DNA of 38,514 nt from Candidatus Omnitrophota bacterium (lineage in GTDB: Bacteria > Ratteibacteria > UBA8468 > B48-G9 > JAFGKM01). A program made the position numbers and the translations under genes. The DNA lies in the NCBI GenBank assembly GCA_023818645.1, contig JAMWCJ010000008.1, forward strand, positions 1-38,514, given 5' to 3'. The notes beneath the pieces were generated by a model. That model saw only the letters and a program-made list of their open reading frames with translations. It made no database searches and was not told where the DNA came from. Shown in pieces: positions 1-6,562 of this stretch (positions within the stretch are counted from its first letter, which is position 1; every line of letters starts with the position of its first letter).

Positions 1-474
1 CCTGTTGTTGATAAAAATTATAAACAGATAGGAGCAAGTGCAATTGCATATAAACAAGTTGTTATTGCCTCAACTCCAATTGATATAAATCTTGCAAAAC
101 AATTAAATATTTTATTACTTGAACTTGGAGTACCTGAAAATAAAATTATTATGGACCCAACTGTTGGAGCACTTGGTTATGGAATTGAATATACTTATTC
201 TGTTATGGAAAGAGATAGGATTGCAGGTCTTCTTCAAGGAGATGATAAACTTGCATTTCCATTATATTGTTATTTATCAAAGGAGGTCTGGAAAATTAAA
301 GAAGTAAATATTCCTGAAAGTTCTGATTTTAAAATTGGAAAAGAGGCTGAAAGAGGAATAATGTTTGAGGCATTAACTGCAACTTTACTTTTACTTGCTG
401 GTGCAGATATTGTTGTTATAAGGCATCCAGAAACAATAAAATTAATAGATGAATTTATAGAAGAGATGAAATGA
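1..474 (+). CDS. acsD: Acetyl-CoA decarbonylase/synthase complex delta subunit, 3' part (partial at window edge)
   Basis: This is the last 157 residues of the small corrinoid iron-sulfur protein subunit, which with AcsC carries the methyl group to acetyl-CoA synthase in the Wood-Ljungdahl pathway. The frame is open from base 1 and no start codon is visible, so the gene begins upstream; the family is usually a little over 300 residues. The visible part matches the C-terminal half of the TIM-barrel fold, with the stretches IIMDPTVGALGYGIEY and MERDRIAGLLQGD that I recognise from AcsD/CdhD. Its stop overlaps the next start by four bases (ATGA at 471-474), so it heads the visible part of one operon with the CODH and ACS genes. 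The other half of the corrinoid protein, AcsC, is not in the window. Confidence 0.88.
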   Translation, partial: PVVDKNYKQIGASAIAYKQVVIASTPIDINLAKQLNILLLELGVPENKIIMDPTVGALGYGIEYTYSVMERDRIAGLLQGDDKLAFPLYCYLSKEVWKIKEVNIPESSDFKIGKEAERGIMFEALTATLLLLAGADIVVIRHPETIKLIDEFIEEMK

Positions 475-947
475 AAAAGGGGAAAATTTTAATTGATTTT
501 GAAAGATGTTTTGCCTGTAAAACATGCGAAATTGAATGTGCTTTTTCTCATAGTCAAGAAAAAGATTTCTTCCAATTTATTGAGAATCCTGATAGAATGC
601 CATCTGTAAGAATTAAAAAAATAGGCCAATACATTACTCCTTTAAGATGTTTGCATTGCGACTTCCCTTCATGTGTAGTTATATGTCCAACGAAAGCATT
701 AAAAAAAGATGAGAATAAAATTATAATTATAGAAAATGAAAAATGTGTTGGATGTGGTATGTGTGTGGTTGTCTGTCCTTATGGAGTACCTCATATAAAT
801 AGAGATAAAAAGATTTATACAAAATGTGATTTATGTATAGAAAGATTGAAAGATGGGCAATTACCTGCTTGTGTTTTAAGTTGTCCAAATAAAGCATTGA
901 AATTTTTTGAATTTGAAGAGAAAAATGAAAAAGTTAGAAGTAGATAA
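471..947 (+). CDS. Four-cluster ferredoxin (CooF/HycB-like electron-transfer protein)
   Basis: A 158-residue iron-sulfur protein of the CooF/HycB/DMSO-reductase beta type, expected to carry electrons between CO dehydrogenase and a partner in the cytoplasm. Four cysteine groups are visible in order: CFACKTCEIEC near residue 13, CLHCDFPSCVVICP near 63, CVGCGMCVVVCP near 93, and CDLCIE plus a later CVLSCP near the C-terminus. This is enough for four [4Fe-4S] clusters. It starts inside the acsD stop codon and its tail overlaps the next gene. In CO-oxidising bacteria a CooF-like ferredoxin is the usual electron acceptor of CooS. Here it precedes NADH-dehydrogenase-like subunits, so it may connect the CODH downstream to them. 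The family is clear; the exact partner is inferred. Confidence 0.88.
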   Translation: MKKGKILIDFERCFACKTCEIECAFSHSQEKDFFQFIENPDRMPSVRIKKIGQYITPLRCLHCDFPSCVVICPTKALKKDENKIIIIENEKCVGCGMCVVVCPYGVPHINRDKKIYTKCDLCIERLKDGQLPACVLSCPNKALKFFEFEEKNEKVRSR

Positions 948-1377
948 AATTTTAGAAAAAAATGGATGGAAGAAAAATAAGATAGTCGGAATTTTACAGG
1001 ATATTCAGGATGTTTATTATTATTTACCAGAAGATGTTCTTATCTATATTTCAGAAAAACTTAATATCCCTCTTTCACAAATTTATTCTATTTCTACATT
1101 TTACAAAGCATTTTCATTAAAACCAAAAGGGAAATATAGAATTAAAATTTGTCTTGGAACTGCTTGTCATGTGAGGGGCGGTTATATAATTTCTGAATTT
1201 CTAAAAAATAAACTTAAAATTTTGCCTGGAGAAACAACAAAAGATGAACTTTTTTCTTTTGAAACAGTCAATTGTCTTGGTGCATGTGCTATTGGTCCAA
1301 TTGTTGTTATAAATGAAAAATATTATGGTCAGATGGATGTTGAAAAGACCGAAAAATTGATTAATAAACTGAAATGA
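925..1377 (+). CDS. NuoE/HndA-like [2Fe-2S] subunit
   Basis: A 150-residue thioredoxin-like [2Fe-2S] protein of the NuoE/HndA/HydC family. Cluster ligands are visible as CLGTAC followed by CLGAC, giving the usual C-x4-C and C-x3-C pattern. The N-terminal helical part (LEKNGWKKNKIVGILQDIQ) is typical of the family. I chose ATG at 925; an in-frame TTG at 907 would add six residues but lies deeper in the upstream gene. The gene overlaps the ferredoxin upstream and shares ATGA (1374-1377) with the NuoF-like gene. In complex I, HndABCD and HydABC this subunit passes electrons to or from the NuoF-like flavoprotein. Confidence 0.9.
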   Translation: MKKLEVDKILEKNGWKKNKIVGILQDIQDVYYYLPEDVLIYISEKLNIPLSQIYSISTFYKAFSLKPKGKYRIKICLGTACHVRGGYIISEFLKNKLKILPGETTKDELFSFETVNCLGACAIGPIVVINEKYYGQMDVEKTEKLINKLK

Positions 1378-3224
1378 AAAAAATAAATGATATTGAAGAA
1401 TTAAAAAAATTGAGAGAAAAATTAATTAAGGGAAAAAATAAAGAAGGAATTGTAATAAGTGTTTGTATGGAGACAGGTTGTATTGCTTCAGGAAGTTATG
1501 AGATTTATAAAGAACTATTAAAAGAGGTTAAAAGATTAAAGGATAAAAAAGTAAAAGTTCTTAAAACTGGATGTCATGGATTTTCTGAAGTTGACCCTGC
1601 AATAGTTATCTATCCTGAAAAAATATTCTACATAAAAGTGAAAGTCGATGATATAGATGAAATAATTGAAAAAACAATTCAAAAAAGAGAAATTATTGAA
1701 AGGTTAACATATAAGGATGAAACAACAGGCGAAATTATACCTTATCTTGACCAAATCCCATTTTATAAAAAACAAAAGAAACTGGTCCTATCATTAAATG
1801 GCTTAATTGATCCTGAAGACATAAATGATTATATTCTCTATGGTGGCTATTCTGCATTATCAAAAGTTCTGTTTGAAATGGAGCCAGAAGAAATTATTGA
1901 GGAAATTAAAAAATCTGGTTTAAGGGGTAGAGGTGGAGGAGGTTTCCCAACAGGTAAAAAATGGGAATATTGTAGAAAAGCAGAAGGAGAACCAAAATAT
2001 GTTATATGTAATGCAGATGAAGGAGACCCTGGTGCTTTTATGGATAGAAGTGTTATTGAAGGGAATCCCCATTCTGTTATAGAAGGTATGATTATTGGTG
2101 CTTATGCTATAGGTGCCAATGATGGTTTTGTTTATATAAGACATGAATATCCTCTTGCTTTAAAAAGATTAAGTTTTGCAATTCAACAGGCAAGGGAATA
2201 TGGCTTTCTCGGAGAAGATATTCTTGGTTCAGGATTTTCTTTTGACATTGATATTGTTAGAGGGGGTGGTGCATTTGTCTGTGGAGAATCAACTGCTTTA
2301 ATGGCATCAATTGAAGGAAAAGTTGGTGAACCAAGAGCAAAATATATACATACAGTTGAAAAAGGCCTTTATGAAAAACCTACCTGTTTAAACAATGTAG
2401 AGACATGGGCAAATGTTCCTTTCATAATAAATAATGGATGGGAAAAATTTGCAGAAATTGGAACTGACACAAGTAAGGGAACAAAAATATTTTCTCTTGT
2501 TGGGAAGGTTAAAAATACAGGGCTTGTTGAAGTTCCAATGGGAATAACTTTAAAAGAGATAATTTTTGATATTGGTGGAGGGATAAAGGGGAATAAAAAG
2601 TTTAAAGGAGTTCAAACAGGTGGACCATCTGGAGGAGTTATACCTGAAAAATATCTTGATTTACCAGTTGATTTTGATAAGTTAAATGAAGTTGGTTCTA
2701 TGATGGGTTCAGGTGGAATGATAGTTATGGATGAAGATACATGTATGGTTGATGTTGCAAGGTATTTTTTGAATTTTTTAAAAGAAGAGTCATGTGGTAA
2801 ATGTGTTCCATGCAGAGAAGGAATAAACCAGATGCTTTCAATTTTAAATAGGATTACTGAAGGAAAAGGCAAAATTGAAGATATAGAAATTTTAAAAGAG
2901 ATTTCTGATTTTATGCAAAAGGCGTCTTTATGTGCTCTTGGGAAAACTGCTCCAAATCCTGTTTTAACAACTATTGAATACTTTTATGATGAATATGTTG
3001 CACATATTGAAAAGAAAAAATGTTATTCTGGTGTTTGTAAGGACTTGATAGAATATTTTATAGACCCTGAAAAATGCACAGGATGTCAGTTATGTGCAAA
3101 GAATTGTCCAGTAAGTGCTATAGAAGGTGAAAGAAAGAAAGTTCATAAGATTGATATAGAAAAATGTATAAAGTGTGGTATATGTTTTAATGTCTGTAAA
3201 TTTAATGCTGTTGAAAGGAAATAA
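1374..3224 (+). CDS. NuoF/HndC/HydB-like NAD(P)H-binding flavoprotein subunit
   Basis: A 616-residue flavoprotein that should bind NAD(P)H and FMN and exchange electrons with iron-sulfur partners. Domains in order: an N-terminal thioredoxin-like domain (residues 30-90), the FMN/NADH domain with GLRGRGGGGFPTGKKWE near 183-199, the NuoF [4Fe-4S] motif with C474, C477, C480 and C520, and a C-terminal two-cluster ferredoxin domain (CTGCQLCAKNCP at 568, then CIKCGICFNVCK). This is the layout of HndC/HydB of electron-bifurcating hydrogenases rather than the shorter NuoF of complex I. One oddity: the N-terminal domain has C31, C36 and C67, but the usual fourth ligand position (GCHGFC in relatives) reads GCHGFS, with Ser71. 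It overlaps nuoE-like by four bases and lies 2 bases before the next gene. Confidence 0.92.
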   Translation: MKKINDIEELKKLREKLIKGKNKEGIVISVCMETGCIASGSYEIYKELLKEVKRLKDKKVKVLKTGCHGFSEVDPAIVIYPEKIFYIKVKVDDIDEIIEKTIQKREIIERLTYKDETTGEIIPYLDQIPFYKKQKKLVLSLNGLIDPEDINDYILYGGYSALSKVLFEMEPEEIIEEIKKSGLRGRGGGGFPTGKKWEYCRKAEGEPKYVICNADEGDPGAFMDRSVIEGNPHSVIEGMIIGAYAIGANDGFVYIRHEYPLALKRLSFAIQQAREYGFLGEDILGSGFSFDIDIVRGGGAFVCGESTALMASIEGKVGEPRAKYIHTVEKGLYEKPTCLNNVETWANVPFIINNGWEKFAEIGTDTSKGTKIFSLVGKVKNTGLVEVPMGITLKEIIFDIGGGIKGNKKFKGVQTGGPSGGVIPEKYLDLPVDFDKLNEVGSMMGSGGMIVMDEDTCMVDVARYFLNFLKEESCGKCVPCREGINQMLSILNRITEGKGKIEDIEILKEISDFMQKASLCALGKTAPNPVLTTIEYFYDEYVAHIEKKKCYSGVCKDLIEYFIDPEKCTGCQLCAKNCPVSAIEGERKKVHKIDIEKCIKCGICFNVCKFNAVERK

Positions 3225-3226
3225 AT

Positions 3227-4000
3227 ATGGAAAATGTTGAAATTATAATTGATGGCGTAAGGAAAGTTGTCCCTAAAAGAATAACAATTCTTAAAGTTGC
3301 ACAAGAACTTAAAATTGAAATTCCTACTTTATGTTATCATCCTGCTATTGAACCATATGGTGCCTGTAGATTATGCACAGTAGAAATTGAAAAAAATAAT
3401 AGGAAAATGTTTGTAACTTCCTGTAATTATCCAATTGAAAATGAAATAAAGATAGAAACAAATAATGAAAATGTTATAAAGATAAGAAAGTTGATACTTG
3501 AATTATTGATTGCAAAAGTTGGATATAAGGGTAAAGTCAAAGAAATAGCAGAAAAATATAATGTAGAACCAAGATTTGGAGTTGGGGATGATGATTGTAT
3601 CTTATGTGGTTTATGTGTAAATGTTTGTAAAGAGATTATTGGAGTAAATGCAATAAGTTTTTCTTCAAGAGGTATAAATAGAGATGTTTCTCCACCTTTT
3701 GGGAAAGAAGCAGTTGATTGTATTGGTTGTGGTGCCTGTGCTTTTTTATGCCCTATTGGAACAATTAAAATTGAAGATTTAAATGAAAAAAGAATAATAA
3801 CAAAAATCAATGCAAATTTAGAACTTGAAAAATGTAAAATATGTGGGAAGTATTTTGTTCCTAAAAAATTTATTGAATATATAAAAAATAAAATTGGGAA
3901 TGTTGAACTTGATGTATTTTTAATCTGTGATGAATGTAAAGGGGAAAATTATATCAAAAGATTGGCATCTTTTTCTTTAACTGGAGGGAAAAATGAATAG
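3227..4000 (+). CDS. NuoG/HydA N-terminal-like iron-sulfur protein without hydrogenase domain
   Basis: A 257-residue iron-sulfur protein matching only the electron-relay part of NuoG, HydA or HoxU. Residues C36, C47, C50 and C66 form a plant-type [2Fe-2S] site. C124/127/130/134 and C165/168/171/175 form two [4Fe-4S] sites. The His-Cys3 cluster region usual between the first and second group is not visible, and the H-cluster domain of [FeFe]-hydrogenase is absent. Instead there is a short C-terminal domain with C203, C206, C234 and C237, which looks like a zinc ribbon or a further metal site. It follows the NuoF-like gene by 2 bases and overlaps cooS by 8 bases. The likely role is to relay electrons between the NAD(P)H-binding flavoprotein and CODH or its ferredoxin; this is inferred from position. 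Confidence 0.88.
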   Translation: MENVEIIIDGVRKVVPKRITILKVAQELKIEIPTLCYHPAIEPYGACRLCTVEIEKNNRKMFVTSCNYPIENEIKIETNNENVIKIRKLILELLIAKVGYKGKVKEIAEKYNVEPRFGVGDDDCILCGLCVNVCKEIIGVNAISFSSRGINRDVSPPFGKEAVDCIGCGACAFLCPIGTIKIEDLNEKRIITKINANLELEKCKICGKYFVPKKFIEYIKNKIGNVELDVFLICDECKGENYIKRLASFSLTGGKNE

Positions 4001-5882
4001 TGAAGAAAAACTGATTTTATTAGATGAAAGATTAAAATTACAACAACCTCAATGCGGTTTTGGAATTCTTGAGATATGTTGTAGAAATTGTGTAATGGGT
4101 CCATGTAGGATAAGTCCTTTTGATGGAGGTCCTAAACTGGGTGTCTGTGGTGCAAATGAGGATACAATTGTTGCAAGGAATTTATTAAGGAAAATTGCTG
4201 TTGGAACAAGTGCACATTCAGACCATGGAAGAGCAGTTGCAGAGGCATTGATTAAAGTTGCAAGAAAAGAGGCACCAGGATATGAAATTAAAGATGAATT
4301 TAAACTTATTAAACTTGCTCTTGAACTTGGAATAGATATAAAAGATAAAAAAACAGAAGAGATTGCTGAAAAAGTCGGTGAGGTATGTTTATCACAATTT
4401 GGAAATCAGGAAGGAGAGTTAATATTTACAAAAAGAGCACCTTTAAAGAGACAGAAAATCTGGAAAGAACTTGGAATAACACCAAGAGGAGTTGATAGAG
4501 AAGTTGTTGAGGCACTTCATAGAACTCATATGGGAACAGACCAAGATTATATAAATTTAATGAAACAGGCACAAAGATGCGCACTTTCAGATGGATGGGG
4601 TGGTTCAATGATAGCAACTGACTTAACAGATGTCTTATTTGGAACACCAGAACCAATTTTAGGACAAGTAAATTTCGGTGTTTTAAAAGAAGATTATGTA
4701 AATATAATTGTTCATGGTCATGAGCCACTTTTATCTGAAATGATTGTTATTGCATCAGAAGACCCAGAACTTATAAATCTTGCAAAAGAAAAAGGAGCAA
4801 AAGGAATAAATATAGGAGGAATATGCTGTACTGCAAATGAGGTTTTAATGAGGCATGGGATTTCAATTATAGGCAATTTTTTAAATCAAGAAATGGCAAT
4901 AACTACAGGAGCAGTTGAAGTTATGGTTGTTGATATTCAATGTATTATGGCATCCTTACCTGAAATTTCATCCTGTTTCCATACAAAAATTATAACAACT
5001 TCAGAAAAAGCAAAAATACCAGGAGCAATACATATACACTTTACAGAAGAAAATGCATTAGAAAAAGCAAAAGAGATAATAAAAATGGCAATTGAAAATT
5101 ACAAAAATAGAAAAAAAGAAAATGTTTTAATACCAGAAAATAAGATGGATTTAGTTGCTGGATTTTCTTATGAAAGTATATATTATATTCTCGGTGGTAG
5201 ATTTAGAGCAACATATAGACCCTTAAATGACAATATAATAAATGGGAAAATAAGAGGAATTGCAGGAGTTGTTGGTTGTAATAATCCAAAAGTAGTCCAT
5301 GACCAGATTCATATAAAACTTGTAAGTAAACTGATTGAAAATGATGTTTTAGTTTTACAAACAGGTTGTTCAGCAGTTGCCTGTGCAAAAGCAGGATTTA
5401 TGGATTCTGTAAAAGGATTAAATTATGCTGGGAAAGGATTAAGGGAAGTATGTGAAGCAGTTGGAATTCCACCTGTTATTCATATGGGTAGTTGTGTTGA
5501 CAATTCAAGAATTTTGTTGGCTGCGACATGTGTTGTTAAGGAAGGCGGGCTTGGAGATGATATATCTGAATTACCTGCTGCTGGAGCAGCACCTGAATGG
5601 ATGAGTGAAAAGGCATTAAGTATAGGTCAGTATTTTGTTTCTTCTGGTGTTTTTGTTGTATTTGGAATTACTTGGCCAACTTTTGGAAGTAAAAATTTAA
5701 CAAAATACTTATTTGAAGATATTGAAAAAGAAGTTGGTGGAAAATGGGCTTTTGAAAATGATCCTGATAAAATGGCTGATTTAATGCTTAAACATATTGA
5801 TGAAAAAAGAAAAAAACTTGGAATAGATAAAGCAAGAGAAAGAGTTCTTTATGATATGGCAATGAGGAGAGAACTTGAATGA
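3993..5882 (+). CDS. cooS: Nickel carbon monoxide dehydrogenase catalytic subunit
   Basis: A 629-residue Ni-CODH that interconverts CO and CO2; in acetogens (AcsA) it feeds CO to acetyl-CoA synthase. Cluster ligands match the family in spacing: C21 and C29 for the D-cluster, and C30, C33, C38 and C52 for the B-cluster. C-cluster motifs follow in order: a histidine in IIVHGHEP, then cysteines in GGICCTANE, VDIQCIM, GVVGCNNPK, LQTGCSAVACAK and HMGSCVDNSR. No key residue appears missing. The length is normal. It overlaps the iron-sulfur gene upstream and shares ATGA at 5879-5882 with the DUF5674 gene. With acsB downstream, AcsA-type function in CODH/ACS is the best reading, though a CooS role coupled to the NuoEF-like module is also possible. 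Confidence 0.97.
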   Translation: MNSEEKLILLDERLKLQQPQCGFGILEICCRNCVMGPCRISPFDGGPKLGVCGANEDTIVARNLLRKIAVGTSAHSDHGRAVAEALIKVARKEAPGYEIKDEFKLIKLALELGIDIKDKKTEEIAEKVGEVCLSQFGNQEGELIFTKRAPLKRQKIWKELGITPRGVDREVVEALHRTHMGTDQDYINLMKQAQRCALSDGWGGSMIATDLTDVLFGTPEPILGQVNFGVLKEDYVNIIVHGHEPLLSEMIVIASEDPELINLAKEKGAKGINIGGICCTANEVLMRHGISIIGNFLNQEMAITTGAVEVMVVDIQCIMASLPEISSCFHTKIITTSEKAKIPGAIHIHFTEENALEKAKEIIKMAIENYKNRKKENVLIPENKMDLVAGFSYESIYYILGGRFRATYRPLNDNIINGKIRGIAGVVGCNNPKVVHDQIHIKLVSKLIENDVLVLQTGCSAVACAKAGFMDSVKGLNYAGKGLREVCEAVGIPPVIHMGSCVDNSRILLAATCVVKEGGLGDDISELPAAGAAPEWMSEKALSIGQYFVSSGVFVVFGITWPTFGSKNLTKYLFEDIEKEVGGKWAFENDPDKMADLMLKHIDEKRKKLGIDKARERVLYDMAMRRELE

Positions 5883-6205
5883 TGAGAATAGTTGAAAAGA
5901 ATAAAAAAATAAAAATGTCGGAATTAAAAAAACTTGCAGAGGAAATGTTTGATATCCTTGTAAAAGCAGTGGTAGATATAGAAAAAGAGATTATGGTTGT
6001 TGGTGGTGAACTACATTCAGATGAAGAGGCATTATTGTTAAACTTAAATTCAAATCAAAAAAATTTGTGGGGTATCAATCTTTATCCTGGAGAAAAAGAA
6101 AAGTTTATTGAATTTGATTCTATAATTAATATAAAACCTTCTTTTGGTAACAAATCAAGAGATGTTGAAAATCTTGAAATAAAAAAAAAATTGAAAAGAT
6201 TGTGA
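5879..6205 (+). CDS. DUF5674 family protein
   Basis: A 108-residue protein that I recognise as DUF5674 from the run AVVDIEKEIMVVGGELHSDE followed by LWGINLYP and a conserved IEFDS...NIKPS segment. No enzymatic motif is apparent; it is acidic in the middle, with no cysteines and no membrane segment. It starts in the stop codon of cooS (ATG at 5879 or the immediately following ATG at 5882), so it is probably translationally coupled to CODH. The position between cooS and acsB is unusual and suggests a connection to CODH/ACS assembly or function, but DUF5674 proteins also occur outside such operons, so this is only inference. Confidence 0.75.
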   Translation: MMRIVEKNKKIKMSELKKLAEEMFDILVKAVVDIEKEIMVVGGELHSDEEALLLNLNSNQKNLWGINLYPGEKEKFIEFDSIINIKPSFGNKSRDVENLEIKKKLKRL

Positions 6206-6220
6206 AGAAACTGGTTATAA

Positions 6221-6562
6221 ATGACTTATTATAAATCATTAAAAGAAGGTAAGTGGTTTGAAATTGATTTTATTGAACAAATGGCAAATATTGGGATTGA
6301 AGTTTTAAGAGGGATGAGATGGAAAAATAAAAATGAAAAATATTTTAATGTTTCAATTGAAAAAGCAATTGAACTTATTGACTTAACAAAAATGGACCAA
6401 AAGAATAAAAAGAGATTGAAAGAAATTTGTAGATTAAAAGAAGTCCTTATTGATTACTTTTATGGTAATAATGAGTTTAAATCAAGCGATAAATTATGGG
6501 AAAATTACTTTAATCCATTTATTTACTATGCAGGTAAAATTAGAGAAAAAAGGAGGTTGTAA
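6221..6562 (+). CDS. Small helical protein of unknown function in CODH/ACS operon
   Basis: A 113-residue, probably all-helical soluble protein. Conspicuous segments are EIDFIEQMANIGIEVLRG near the N-terminus, a central region rich in Lys and Glu (IELIDLTKMDQKNKKRLKEI), and LKEVLIDYFYGNNEFKSSD with several aromatics. I see no cysteine pattern or signal peptide, and I do not assign a function. It follows DUF5674 after 15 bases and its stop overlaps the acsB start (TAATG at 6560-6564). The composition and the even spread of aromatics look like a genuine conserved protein rather than a chance ORF, and it sits in an otherwise gapless operon. Confidence 0.7.
   Translation: MTYYKSLKEGKWFEIDFIEQMANIGIEVLRGMRWKNKNEKYFNVSIEKAIELIDLTKMDQKNKKRLKEICRLKEVLIDYFYGNNEFKSSDKLWENYFNPFIYYAGKIREKRRL

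Noticed and set aside
1920-2144. Minus-strand ORF inside the NuoF-like gene
   Set aside because: It lies opposite the conserved FMN-binding region and has low-complexity composition; it is a shadow frame.
3427-3810. 127-codon minus-strand ORF inside the NuoG-like gene
   Set aside because: It is antisense to the cysteine motifs of a clear gene; composition is typical of a reverse shadow in A+T-rich DNA.
3993-5882. Hydroxylamine reductase (hybrid cluster protein) considered for the CODH-like gene
   Set aside because: All C-cluster cysteines and the D- and B-cluster spacing match Ni-CODH, and acsB and acsD are in the same operon.
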